From Cucumis sativus (Eukaryota; Streptophyta; Magnoliopsida; Cucurbitales; Cucurbitaceae): 64,000 nt of DNA. Position numbers and translations under genes: made by a program. The notes below the pieces were generated by a model. The model was given only the letters and a program-made list of their open reading frames with translations. It searched no databases and was not told where the DNA came from. The stretch is from contig NC_026659.2 of assembly GCF_000004075.3 (NCBI RefSeq), positions 3,224,001 through 3,288,000 on the forward strand, written 5' to 3'. Shown here piece by piece: positions 1-18,137 of the stretch; within the stretch, counting starts at the first letter, position 1; every line of letters begins with the position of its first letter.

Positions 1-4443
<4,443 letters not shown>

Positions 4444-6625
4444 ATCTCTTTTTTGTTTTTGGTTTGTTTGGGGTTTGTAATGAATAATATAGTTGTTCTT
4501 GTTTGCATGTGTGAAATGTAATGTGTGTTATATGGGTTTTTCTTTTTATGAATAATTATATCATATGTTGTATATTATATACTTTTTGCTTTATATATAT
4601 ATATATATATTTCTTGAATTTTGTGATATATGATTTTAGGTGCCTAAGATTGAAAATGTGTTTAAACTTGGCATATGCTTCGTTTAAATTCTCCCTTTCA
4701 CATTTGCTTGATTTAAGTATTTTCTTTTCAAAGTTCAACATGTGGATGAGAGGAATGGGAAACCCATGTTTGTTGTTTATGTTTATTAATATTCCATCGT
4801 ACTTAAAATTAATTTTTAATTAGGAGAATTATTGTATACGATGAAATTATTGAAAATATTTATAAAATATAGTAAACTTTTAAATTTTATCAATGACAAT
4901 GCACATGTATGATTGAGCAAATGTAAACGTGATCGCCTACATGTAATATCCAATCTTGCATATTTGTGCCAAATTCTAGGTATTTGATGTTCTTGAAAAC
5001 ATGATGGAAAGAGGGAAAAAAAAAAAGATTTTCACCCTTTCGAAAAGTTTAAAATGTCTAACACATCGATTGTCTAATTAAAATTTGTCACGTGACAAAA
5101 AAAATTTGCCTTTTCAAATAATTTTCTTCTCATTTGATAAATGAAAGAGGCTATCAGAGATAGATGTTGGTTATGTTTGATATTGCATTGGGTGCTTTAA
5201 AAAATCATTACATTATTTTACGTTTGTAAAACATAATCATAGTTAATTTTTAAGTGTACTTTAAACGCATAATCTCGTAAGCTTTTATATTCTCCTAAAA
5301 TTAGGTAAACTATATTTTAATTAATATCTCATTTTCAATTTTATACTTTATTCTTTATTTTATATATTTATCTACTTTCACGTAACTAAATATATTTTAT
5401 ATTAAATACATTAATTTTTTTTTAAAAAAAGAATACCGCGTTGATTTTCTAAAAGAAGGAAAATGGTAAAAAAATTGAAAAATTGACAAAAAAAAATTTA
5501 TAAATTTTTTTAGATTCTATCGATAATACATATTGTAAACACTAATATACTTCTTACCAATGACATTTTTAATCATAAATTTTGTTATAGATAGTAAATA
5601 TTTTAATTTATTTTATTTTTTAGAAAATGGTTCTTTTCAATATTTAAAAGTTTATATATAACAAACAAATTTTAGTATATACTAAAAAGTAATTTTAAAT
5701 TTTAAATTACAACAAAAAAAAAAAAAGGAATAAAAGTCTATTTTAGTTATTATATTTAAAATAAGTTGTTTTTGTATTTATTTATCAAACAAAAGCTGAA
5801 ATTAACAAACGTTATTTTACTTCTTTTCAATTATTACAATCTAAAAAACATAGCCAATTTTTAGGAAGCATCACATTTTATTATTACTAATATTAGATTA
5901 CAGCAAATTTACTAACAATAATCAATATTAAATCAAGGATAATCACATTACACTCTAATTTTTGCATTAAAAAAATGATTTCTTTTATAAATGATAATTT
6001 AATTGAAGTGTAGACTTCAAGCATATCGAAAATTGTTTCATGATCAACCATCAAAATTCTTTAAACAAATATTCATACAAGAAAATGTTTTATCCAACAA
6101 CAATAATATTGCATCAACTTTCCCTAATGTTACTTACGAAAATAAAACTTCCTATTTTTTCCATAAAAGACTACCAATTCAATTGAACTATAAAAACCTT
6201 ACATAACATGGAAAATTATTCCATTGTTCAATAATCAAAACTGTTTAAATCAGTATTAAATGTTACAACCATTCTATGATTAACAAGTGATTGCACTATT
6301 CCCTCCTGTGCTCAAGGGCTTAGAACACAGCTTAGTTTATCCGCAAAGTTAGTTTGATCCTCTTCTCCAAAAGTGATGAAAGAATTTTAAGAGACCTCCC
6401 AACTCTGAATTGCCATCTACGTGTGATTCATATTGGATTTGACCATTTCTCTTCATTTTTCTACGTTCTTGACAATACGTTTCTCATTTCAGTGGCCTGT
6501 TTGAGTCAATTTCTACCATTTTCTTTTAAAAAAATAGGCATTAGCATCAGCCACCTCAGCTGCAAAACCTCAGGATTCTCATTCATTTTGTGAGCATCAT
6601 CGAGCTTGAATCAATTGCAGTTCAC
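4444..6625. other. Convergent intergenic region between peroxidase and ORC3
   Basis: This holds the 3' UTR of the peroxidase and, on the other strand, of ORC3. A TA microsatellite lies near 4594-4611. About 5500-5640 resembles an AT-rich element seen again in the receptor cluster (a phrase like tagataataaatattttaattt next to tctatc words). Short open frames look random. Confidence 0.5.
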
Positions 6626-9600
6626 TTATAATCCAAAGGCCACTCTCTGTACATAATCAGGCCGTCTTTTGCTCGGCATCCGAAGCAATCCTGCAATCTG
6701 CAATTCAGTAACAGCAGTGCAAAACCTTGCTCTGTTGAAAAAGAGGTTAAGGATTTTCAAGAAAGTCTCAAAATGGATACTAAAAATATTAAGGGGATCA
6801 ATGCTGCCTCATTGATGAAGGGAACAAATGCAGGATATATAATTAAAACTATTTCTACCGAGGCTTTTGTGACAGAAAAACAAGAAACATGAAACAGTGT
6901 CATGGTTTTGTGAATTTTTTTCCTCATTTTTCAATACTGTAGAAGAAAACACCAATAGTAGAGGAGCTATGGCATTAACCTGAAAAGGATGCACTTGGGA
7001 AGTAAAGAATTAAGAAACAAACAGACTAGAACTCCATTCACGGACTAGTTTTGCAGATCTAATTAGCATAGACTACAATTTCACCACACAATAATGTTGA
7101 AGGATACTGAATTGATGCATTGCTTTTGCGTTCAACGGTAGGTTTATCTTTCCTTTTCTTTGGTGTAGAACATTGCTTCGTCCTGTGATTCCCTTTAGCT
7201 TGAGGATGACTAATAACTCTCTTGAACGATTGGAACCAATCATGGAGATTGATGAGATCCCCATGCTCTTGCGCTAAACTATACCTACATGATTGTTACA
7301 AAAAATCTTTGGTCAAACTAAATAATGCAACAGAGTAAGACTTCAACATCCACCAATAATATTAATTTCTTTTCATCTTCCTGCACACATAAATATATGG
7401 TTCTTTTTTAACTCTGAATCGGTTACAATTATATAAAGAAATGCCATAAAATGGGGAGGGGTGGTCCATTGAGTTACATATACAACCTCACAGGCTACCT
7501 GCTCTCTTCAGAGAGAGGCTACTTGTGATGACCAGCTAATATGCATCAATACCATTTAATTATGTTGTCCTCATGATGCATTTAGAGTTGGGTATATATG
7601 AAATCAAATTTAAATTGGAGCAAAGCATGAATTTTCAATCATATTCAAGGGAAAGAAATGGACGTTACTACCCTGGTTTTACACTCGTGAAGAGAAAGCT
7701 AAAAATACTACCCAAAAAAAAAAAAAAAAAAAACTAATTCAAGTGGCTGGTTTGTGGTTATAAACTCGCTAAGTCATCAGTAGTTGAGATGTATACCTAA
7801 ATTTCATTAGTTTATAACTAGAAATTTGACACCTAGTTGAAGTTCTATTAATTCTTAAATTATGTAAGACTAAGCTAGTGAGTCAGTTGTTGTGCTGGTC
7901 CCTTCTTTTTTCTTTTTTTTTTTTTGATAGGAAACAAGTTAAACCCCAGTAATAAGTTTAATAATAAGTTAAATTACTAATCAACCCAAAAGTTTAAGCC
8001 AATGGGTATACATTTTATTGACTCAATACTTTATTTACCTATTTTTTTTACTATTGGTTCAATTTCCATTCCTGTATAAACCATTTCCTTTAAATCTGGG
8101 GCTATAGTATTCTGTGAAATTCTCTCAATAGTTGAATACAGATTCTTTCCGTGTAAAACAACAGGAAGTATGAAAAAAACAACTTTATCAGTTCAAAGAA
8201 AAAATTATGATTTAAATGAATACTACATTATCATACTAAAGCAGAGAGTTCCAATATATGATAGTTTCCGATGCGAAAGTCAGAGGTTTGCTCACATAAT
8301 TGTTGAATCGTGTGCACATGGTAAAAGACTATTCATGTTCTCGCTGCAACATGTACATTTTATGATTTTCTGGAACTCCAGAAGATCCACTTGAATCCTT
8401 CTTCTTGGATCTCCAATCAAAGCCTAGGTAAATATAAATAAATACATAAATGGATGGAACAGAACCAAGATAACTTGCAGATATCCCAGAGTACGAACAA
8501 AGTTAAGTGTGTAAAATATAGTCTTCAGAATATAGGCATGACTAGAGCAAGCAACACATGTACAAACTAAGATCATGACAAGGGAACCTCCACCTATCTA
8601 TCTCCACAATAGTATGATTTTGTCCATATTGAACATAAATCCTAATTGCTTTGTTTTGGTCTAGTCACAACGTAATAAGCAGCTACACAGAGAATATGCG
8701 ATGGAGGAGAAGAAGAAAAAACAGGAAATTACTCCTAGATTTGAGCCCAACAAAAAAGGACAAACGCCAAGGAGAAAAGCAGAATATTCAATTGAAAACC
8801 ACATGATTGCTCTTTCTTTTAAACATATTCTGAAATCTATTTGAATGACAAAGACCCCTAAGAATAATTGCCACGGTACGGCAGGATGTATTATCAATAA
8901 AATTAAACAAGAAACTAAGTTAACATGATTCAGTAAGCTACAACGATGGTGATCACTGATAATACTCCAATGGATTCCCTTAAGATCATCTCAATAGCTA
9001 GGAACTATTGGTAAAGGAGTACCATTTATACCTTCAATTAGTGACCAGGAAACTGTAGATTCATATCAAAGTGCTGTAGACATTCTTACCAGTTGAAGTT
9101 TTCTAACATCTTTGAAGCAGATAAGTTCATGGAAAGGTATGCATTCAACAGGCCTCATATGTTCTCTGGTATATTTAAAAGAAAAACAACAAAGAGAAAA
9201 TAAGTAAGAATGCTTCATATACCAGCTAGAACATCAAAATATCACAATGCTCTTGGTGCTCTTCAAAGTTTCTTAACTATCCTTTTTTCTCATTTAGTAA
9301 ACTTCATTTACCTACTTGGAGTGCTATACAGAAAAAGACACTAGTTATGTGCCCCTTGCTTCAATATTCATATTTTTTTGGAACAAAAACAATCTTTTCA
9401 TTGATGTAATAAAAAGAGACTAATGCCATAATACAAAGACCAAAAAAATTATATATCTCAAACAAAACTAAACTATGGATGAGTAGATGCACCGGGTTAT
9501 CTTGACTAAGTTGAAATAGCCTTAGCATCCTCATCATTTCCCAATAGAAGATAATCATCAAATGGAGCATATAGTAAAGATTCAAGACATACAAGTTAGT

Positions 9601-12600
9601 TTGGTTTCAATATTCATATTAAACACGGGTTCCATCTCAAGTCTAATTGGAAAAAAGAGAGAAATAGCTCATCTATCTTATAAAGATTGTGAGGTCTCTT
9701 TATTTTTCCAATACAGGATCCTCAACAATTCACAAATAACATTGTGCGATATTTGCAAAGAAAAAGAAAAATCTAGTGGTTTACAGCAATTGCCAGTGAA
9801 ATCCTTATGGCCTGAAAGTAACTATTTTGCACCCATGTAGTTGGATAATAGAAAAATAGACCCCCCTAGCTAACACAATATTTAATCAAAAGTACTTTTG
9901 TAACTGTATTGAACAATTTTCATGCATTTTACTAAATAGCAGGATATAAGACATCTCAAACACATTAGATCAAAATCATAAGCATACGGAAATAACAAAA
10001 TTGATGTAACTCCCTAAGCATAAAAAAAATTAAAAAATAAGAAATATTATACACTAATAATATAACTTCTAGTTGGGGTTGTGATAAATTATAGATTATC
10101 ATTCCATTCTACTGTGTTCGAGATCAGCTCGTAGCTTAAAATCTATAGGGACGAGAGTTCTCTCCACAATATTTCATTTCTTTATTTAGGTTTCCCTCTT
10201 CTACATGTGCTAGAGTGGAAAGAACTCGAGGGAAACCGTGGGGAGATGTCCAACATGGTACATTTCTCATAAAATTAGATGTGAGATAGTCTCTTGATTG
10301 ATATGAGACTTCGTAATGAAGTTTTTTTTTTTTTTTTTTCAAAATGGTTATCAGTTCAAATTTGATAACCTAAGCTTGATGGTGTAGGATCATTGTGAGC
10401 AAACACACTCCTCTTCTTAAAAAATGGATCTCATGTCATAGGGTCAAAGACAATTTTAGGAACTCATGGAGGCCCCTCACTTCTAGGTATACGATTCTCT
10501 CTAGTTTCTTGAGGCTTTCCCACTAAAAATGGATTATCAATTCATTTTTGGGAGGACAGTTGGGTAGGGGATACTAGATAGCCCCCTTCATCAATTGAAT
10601 CCCTGCCTTCACCATTTGCCTCTATGAAGTTTGACCTTGCGATTTGTGTCCACCTTTTTCTCAAGCTTCCATCTCATAAAAATTCAATTCTCTGATGTTT
10701 CTTTGTTGCTCACTGTGCTGGTCCATCTCTCCACATCTACTGTCGAATGTACATCTGTATGGGAAGTTCCTCTAGCTCCTTTCTTTAGAAGGTGAGAATT
10801 CTAAGAAGGTAAAATTTTTGGCCTAGTAAGTTCCTTATGGAGGAACATCATCGAGCTAATGCAAAGATTGTATGCTTTTCTTCTAAGCCTAAATGATGCA
10901 TGGTTTGTAATGGTCTCGGAGGATGTCAAGCATATTTTTGGAAAGTCAGTATGCACACACAATGCGGGACAAATTTTATTTTGATGTGTTTGGAATGTAG
11001 ACTAGGAGTCAGTCTTCGTATACGATGGGAGAGGTGTTATTTCATCCTCCTTTTCCAAGATAGAGCCAACACTATGGTAGATTGCATTCTTTCCGGTCTT
11101 TTGGAGCATTTGGCTTAAGAGAACTGAGAGAATCTGTAAAGCTGTGGGAAGTTTTTGAGAGGGGTTTGATCCAAAGTTTCATTTCTCTTTTTGGTTTCTA
11201 TAACAACGGATTTTGATGCTTCTGTGTGATTGGAGCCATTTTATATATTGTTTTGAAATTAGGTAGTTTTGTAGAGCCTATCATATTGGTCCTAGCCTTT
11301 ATGTATTATGCTTAGATTATTAGTTTTCGACTAAAGTAAGTTGTGGCGATACGCCTACAACAGAAACGTTGCCTCATCCACTGGAGAGATCTTATGTTAA
11401 AATCGAACAAAAAATCCCGGAATAGATTAAGCAAATATATATATGACCAATTTACACAACCCATATATTCAATTCTCAAAATATAACAAAATAATGATGA
11501 TATTCCTTTCTATCTGCATTGAGATATCATAGAACAATAATAACAGCTTAAATGCGAACAAGTTTTGTTACCTAACCAATGAATTAAGAAATGACTCCGT
11601 TTTCTCCATTATAGGCTTTGAATTCTTAACAAATAAGCCATTTCTGGATGCATGTCTTCTGCAAATAAAACAGTAGAATCCTGATTTAGTTCGGTTTACA
11701 ATTGATGAAGATGGTATACTCAGTAGTTTTAATATCTAACTATATACAATTTTTCCTTACAAAATTCAAAGGAGCTCATGGAGAAAAATGGAAGTACAAA
11801 GAGAGATCAAAAAGGGACAAGAGAAAACGGTCACCTCAAAGCTAGCTAAATTCCAAAATCACAAATACCTCCACACATTAACTCAGTGGAGCAAATGAGG
11901 AACGAGATTTTTTTTTAGAAAAAAACAACCATGAATTATAAAAAGGGAGGTCTCTTTTCTTCAAACTGTTGAGAAGAACTCTTGAAAAAAAATCACTTCA
12001 ATAAACTGGCAAAAACAATAAGGAATATCAAAGAAATAAAATTTAAAAAAAAAAACTCAGCATGGTGAATGATCATTTGTCCTAAAGGCTGAAGAAAGCA
12101 GTTTATATTATATCCCATCTTCAGATAACTTTTAATACTAAATGGACTTGAGGTAGCAAGGTACGCTAAACAACTTGGATGCAGCCCCACCATAGGGCAC
12201 AGGTAAAGGTCATTTTATCTAACTTGTCTCTAATGGGCTTTCTTTTTAATTGAAGCCCCATCATCCAGCTTAAATGAAGATTTTTCCTCTATCAAGTTCC
12301 CGCACTTGTCAGTAAAGAGCTATTACAAGGACACCTCAAGGATTCTTAGGCTGGTTTTTGTTTGTCACCTTCATTCTTTTCATTTGTTCTCAATAAAAGC
12401 TTGGTTATTTGTTGCTAACATTAATAATAACAAGTTCTTATTGATGCTATGAAGAGGAACAAAAGTTGAAAAGACACAAACTTCCAAATGGAGAGAAGAA
12501 GAAAGGATGTGAACAACAAATAAACGTAGAGATAAAATTTCTAAAAACTTATAATGTAGGGGTGGAATAATACTTGAATAGTATAATAAAGTTTCTAACA

Positions 12601-15600
12601 ACTTCTTTATTTAGGTACCTAACAGAAGATACTAAAAAATATCCCAATATGAGGGGTGGAATAATACTTGGATAAATCTGCAATGTCTTTTTCTGAACTC
12701 TTTCCATTCCCAAGCTTGAAAGCCAACAGCAAGTCTTTCACGTTTTGATGGATCTAAAACAAGCAAATATGTAAAACGTGACCAATGCATTATAGGAAAA
12801 TAAAAACTCCTAAGTAAACAGGATGAGAAGACAAGCAAACCAAAGATTTGTAATAAGCAAACCAAAGATAATCACAATTAGCTTTCTGTTCTAGATAGAA
12901 GTTACTTGTAATAAGCAAGAAGGATTTGGTGTAAACATTAATATACAAGTACTTCCACATAGAGAAAAAGTAAACTTGATGAAAAATTTAAGAAAAATAT
13001 GGAAAAGCTTGCGATATCAAGATCCTAATATCAAGCCTAAAACACTGCTCCAGATATCCATAATCCATAAAGTGAATGAAAATAAATATAAAGATGGACA
13101 ATATTCCAAGTAAATTCCATGGTTTTTAAGTCTTCCAGTAAGTATAAACATACCTCAGGAACACAGCCAGTAATCTTTTCCCAACTCATTAGTAGCTGAT
13201 GAAGAAACTCAGCAGGAAGATCCCTAATAGCTCAAAATTAGGCTCATAAAGAAGACAAAGATGTAGCTTGAACAAGAAACAAAACTTTTAATTGATGAAA
13301 CAAAAAGAGACTAGCGCTCAAAAGAACAAACTCTATATGGGAGTGCATATGGAAACAATAATACAAGCAAATAACAACTAAACCACAGAGGAAATATTAA
13401 AGAATTTCAATTTAGATAAATGTCCGGTAAATGTCTTTGATAAAGAACACCAAGAAGAAGCCAAACACATAGCTACTAGACTAGAAAATTATCATTTGCA
13501 AAAAAATCAACAACAGTGGAGCATGTTCAATAATGAATTGGAAAAAAAATCACATTTAGATGTGATTCATAAATACTCTAAATGGACATCAGGAAATTTC
13601 AAAAAGCAAACTGCGTAAAATTATCAAGTTTTCCATTTCGATAATTAGTGCATTCCTCTCTGAAATGTTGTCTTTGGAAGACTTGTTGCCTTTCGGTCCA
13701 TTTGTCACAAAATCGTATTTCCAATACTAATTCAAGCTCTGTTTATGTCTATTAGAAGAAAAAGAAAATCCATACTCAGGAAAAGCATACGACAAAGTTA
13801 AAGCTTGAGTTTATAGTTAAGTAATCCCTAGAAGATTGTTTGGTATTAGATTTATAAGACCATATGAACAAGTTCAATAGTTCACACTACAGGAAACTTT
13901 ATGACCTACCTCACTTTGCGAACTACTTGATAAATATATCCATCCTTACGTGATGAAAATTGATATGGTAGCTCATAACTACTTGAAAACGATGTCCCTT
14001 GTTCTTGCTGCAGTCTACTGGAATTCTCAGACGTTAATGGTTTGAAAAATTGTGGATCGAGTGCCTCACAAAGTAAGTCAAGCAATTGGACTTTGCCAAA
14101 CTTTCCAACTTGATAAAGGCACTGCAAAGGATGGACAGTGAGAGTCAAATTCCAAAAAGGGAAAAGATTCATTACATAAAAAGATTCATGAAGTTTTGCG
14201 CACCAGGACGACAATACTCCACTTCTTCCGCCATCTCTTTAATTCAGACAATATATTACCAAGATTATTATCTGTCCCTTCGACTAACGAGTACCTAAGT
14301 ATGTTGTATCAACAATAAGCAAATTGTCCACAAAATTAAATGTACTGGCTGAGTTTCTCCATGAAAATACCTTGAATCAGATAGAAGATCTGAAGCATGC
14401 TTGGGCAGAACTTCTAGGAAAGAAGCACAATTCCCATCCTGAAAACCATTTGGTAAAATTGATCATATTGTATATATGTAATAAGAAAAAACGTGACTGA
14501 TAAAAGCACTAATTGATGCTACCCAAGTGCACGCATGATGCAAGAAATAGACCTATGTTGGAAACCCAATTTCTCCAAAGGTAATAGCTACTCTTTCTAT
14601 GTTTCATCATAAGCGGGTCTGTCATTGCACTACAACCATGAAGGGTGTGCATTTCCAAAGTAGTTCAGATTGTTTATACATTTAATTTGAAATACATACA
14701 ATTTGAGTAAGACTACAGTCAGACAAAATAGAAAATAGAGGTTATGGTGAATTTTATGATAAAAAACTTGCATAGAGAAGAAATCGTTTCTGGCTTCCTT
14801 TAGATTTCTTTGAAAATTCAAGAGAACTTCTTTCATTCTCTTAACTCAAGTAGGTTGTGACCTGTTCCTCTTCTATTGGATGGTTTTATGCGGTCAATGG
14901 AGATACATTCAAATATAATTACAGAAAGCCTGATTTAGCAATAATTGCATTTTTTAGAACAAGAGACAAATCATTCACTCACGTTCCAATCAGAAGTTAC
15001 AACCACCTGCTCTTTTCATCCCTACTTATTCTAACAAAAACATCTACCAACGGGAATTAATTACAAATGCAGTATAACTACAAAAAACCTTAGGAAGACA
15101 CATAAAGGGCAACTTAACTTGATCCATCAGATTGTTAAATTATTTTTGTTTTCCACTAACAATTCAATTATTTCCTTCTTGCCACAAATTCCAGCCACAG
15201 TTTTGATAACTCAGCCAAAAAATTTACTTTTCCTTTGAACTTGTGACTGAGGCACAAAGTAACTTGCCAAAATTCTCCTTGGAAAATAACTAAAGCACCT
15301 ATTTCAGTTAAGATTTAACAAGAATTAAAACTTCCTCATTTCAAAAAAAATTATGTTGAAAAGTCCAAAATAACAGGAAAAAAAATAGTGTGGATTAAAA
15401 TAAAACGTAAAGAAGATGCTTCATAGAAAGTGAAAAGTTCTTACAACTACTTATTAGTATAAAGTAATTATGCAATGAGAAGTAAAAGGAGTAAATAACT
15501 AAAAGGTACCATATTCTCTTCTTCAACAAGCAATCTTGCAAGCATAAAGCTCAAGGGCTCCATGGAGAAGTGTTGGACACATGCAATCTGCAAAATTATT

Positions 15601-18137
15601 TGCCAAACTAAACATCAGAGAAGCCTAATCATAGTACAAAAACAATATGGGAGAGAATGCCACACATAACAAACAATAGCCAATAGCTAGTTCTTAAATT
15701 CTGAATGCAATTGAAGAATCAACCTTCATGGCTCTTATAAAGGATGTTAAAGTGCCATCCTGATTTAAGAAGTATTTCCTCAGAAAAACGGCAACCTTGT
15801 GACCAATGCTGAACATACAACAATGCCTTAGAAGAACAGCCTCAACAACAGCTTCCATTCTCTCGGCCGGTGATCCTAATATGAACTTGGAAGCGCACAG
15901 CTGCTGCAGTGCATTTGAACGAAGTACATTTGCAGGAGCATCAATTGTTGTAGCTACTCCCATAATTAAAATAATTGGAATCTTGACAACCCATTCACTG
16001 ATGTACAAAAATCATGAATATACAAAATGATAACATGAAAACAATATATACATTGCAAATTAGAAGGCAATAACTTTTTTGTCATATGACTCATAAAAAG
16101 AGAATGAAGCATAAAACCAAACAATAAATACATCAATCAGCTGGGACCATTTTATAATTCCTAATGTCTTAAGATTGGGTGATTTATCCCCATCTACTCA
16201 AGTTGTTGGCTTTTTCTTTAAAAACTTAAAAGTTTGTCATTTTAGAAGAGCGCTTTGGCTTTTCATAGTTTCATGTCACAATCCAGAAAAATCTAAAAGT
16301 ACCAAATACATTGCGACAGATTGTTGATTCTCTTAGTTTGTCTGGCTTTAAATTCATGACTATGTCCTTCGGTTTATGTCTTAAGTCCTTTTTGGTTTTT
16401 TTTCTTTTTCTTTTTCTTTTTTTTGTTTACACTAAGTTTTGAAGTATCTTTTTGTAGCTCAGAGCACTAGTCTCTTTTCATTCCCTTTGAAAACTTTCGT
16501 AAGTTTATTCAAAAAGAAGAAAAAAAGACCGAGAGATATCATAACGATGCATACTTTTGTATATCAAATACAGAGAATATTTTTTTTATAGATGAAAAAT
16601 AGACAACATAAAAATTAAAAGAAAAAAATCATAAAATATGCATAGTAGTTCACAAACATAATGATGAGTCAGAGACTCTAGGTAGGTGGCATTTGTAAGT
16701 TTTTGACCCATAAGATACAAAAGATAGATTAGGGGACATTAATGAAAACTCAAAAGGGATTTGGCTAAAGGAAGAATTCTTTGAAGTACCTCAGCATAAT
16801 GATGAAATCTGATAAAACTGAACCACAACATCGTTCAATGTCTTCTACAATCACAACTACTGGTTTTTCATAGTATCCTTGTTCTCTGTACCATGAGGCT
16901 AGGATGAACATGTCAGCTGCCTGTTCAAATTCCACAAAAGATAACGAATCCACAGAGTTGTTTAATCAAAGAATCCGACTTCATTTGGAAGACACACACT
17001 ACAAGAAAACATAGTACTTACATCAACAGTAACCTTCAACAATTGTCTCAATAAACTTCTGATGCAGCCGCCTATGCTACTCTTGGCAGATAACTCTTGA
17101 GAAGAGAGACTGGCCACATGGCATCCATGAGATTTCAAATGAAAACCAAGCTCTTCAAATGTCAGTAAGTCATCCACCACTTCCATATTCTCTGTCAAGT
17201 AATCATGATTCCTTATTCAACACTGAGAAACACAAGTTTCCATACTTTCCCGTGTCAAGTGATCACAGCATAGATATTATAAATATACAAGAATGCATGC
17301 TGCACAATAGGCGCATGAGCACATCAAGATATTGTCTCCTGAAACTTATAATTCAAAGACACTAAGGTACAATCTATAGAACGTATCTTCTTCAAATAAG
17401 GTCGTGAAACATAACTCAATTGTCATTTTATTGCAAAATAGTTAGAGTTCTAGATGTTGTACCATACATCAACTTAGAACTTTAGAGTCAGGAACTTACT
17501 AGTGAGAACCAACCCTGTGAACAATACTTTACACTCAGCACGAGTAAAAGTAGGAAAAGGCCGAGTGGCTGAAGATGAACTAGGTGTCCCAGATGATCTA
17601 ATAGCAGCAAAGGACTCATAAACCCAGCGACTTATATCATCAAAAACTTGAACATTAGTATCCCTCAAAACATCCTGCAAGAGGAAACCCAATACTTATT
17701 TTTAGACAATATTGCAGGACTTGCAGGCAAACATTAGAATCAGGTAAGTTTGACCTTGATGGTGGTTTCCAATTTGGACCATACAAGCTCCAGACATTCC
17801 ATTCGCAAATGTTCAAGTTGAGATCCGTCGGGCTCTTCATTATCAAGATTCTCGATTCCATTAGGACCGGATGGAGAGAGTTTAGTTCTCTTCCTTGATT
17901 TTCCACATAGATTTGATTTTCTCGAATTCTTCCGAGACGATGCTTTATGAAGAACATAGAACGGCTGGCAACAGATGAAGCAAAATCAATTACAGTTTCT
18001 TCATCTAATTTGATCAAAATTTCAGTATCAAGAAGGAAAACTTCAAAAGGAAACAAGCAAACCTGGAAATTGGTTTCGATATTTTCGACTGTTGATTGAA
18101 GTGGGGCTTCAACCAGTGTTGCGGCGGAAGGCGCCAT
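6626..18137 (-). CDS. ORC3: Origin recognition complex subunit 3 (ORC3)
   Basis: There are 17 exons (minus, 5' to 3'): 18063-18137, 17755-17964, 17500-17674, 17022-17191, 16790-16920, 15724-15997, 15510-15587, 14371-14438, 14204-14294, 13910-14121, 13154-13223, 12668-12753, 11572-11658, 9090-9165, 8296-8423, 7108-7284, 6626-6731. They sum to 2214 bases, 737 residues plus stop, normal for plant ORC3. ORC3 is a core subunit of the nuclear complex that marks replication origins and loads MCM helicase. Family signatures are the N-terminal AAA-like segment with VVVIVEDIE (about 231-239), the block around VVLCLYQVGKFGKVQLLD, PFHELICFKDV followed by ALIGDPRRRIQVDLLEF, LAQEHGDLINLHDWFQSF, and the C-terminal winged-helix end RMPSKRRPDYVQRVAFGL. 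Exon joins keep frame throughout. Intron 13 (2.4 kb) contains a LINE relic. The gene is divergent from USB1. Confidence 0.94.
7285..8295 (-). other. ORC3 intron 15
   Basis: This is a non-coding intron of about 1 kb. It has a pure A tract near 7710-7732 and a T tract near 7909-7925, possible ends of decayed retroelements. I see no gene in it. One open frame at 8170-8394 overlaps ORC3 exon 15 in antisense. Confidence 0.6.
9366..9440 (-). mobile_element. Short LINE-like 3' end in ORC3 intron 13
   Basis: The plus strand reads tttcattgatg followed by aaaagagactaatgcc, the reverse of a motif found at the 3' ends of the LINE fragments elsewhere in this window. Only the terminal tail is recognisable, so this may be a heavily truncated insertion. 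Confidence 0.4.
10380..11340 (+). mobile_element. Degenerate LINE retrotransposon fragment in ORC3 intron 13
   Basis: With stops and frameshifts tolerated, the plus strand reads the C-terminal part of a plant L1-type ORF2. It shows a segment like HFWEDSWVGDT near 10530-10575. It then shows CMVCNG, a frameshift, and EDVKHIF joined to FWK near 10895-10945, a zf-RVT-like zinc module. The fragment lacks the reverse transcriptase core, so it is 5' truncated. It lies antisense to ORC3, wholly between exons 13 and 14. It is non-functional. Confidence 0.7.
13265..13350 (-). mobile_element. Short LINE-like 3' end in ORC3 intron 10
   Basis: The sequence tttaattgatgaaac followed by aaaagagactagcgctc matches the recurrent LINE 3' terminal motif in reverse orientation. 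No coding part is recognisable. Confidence 0.4.
16380..16510 (+). mobile_element. Short LINE-like 3' end in ORC3 intron 5
   Basis: A T-rich run is followed by agcactagtctcttttcatt and an A-rich stretch, the same terminal motif in plus orientation. It shows that the dispersed motif occurs on both strands. Confidence 0.4.

Noticed and set aside
14371-14438. Treating the short ORC3 exons 8 and 9 as spurious
   Set aside because: They are short and weakly conserved, but both are needed to keep frame from exon 7 into the VVLCLYQVGK block, and their splice sites are good. Kept in the model.
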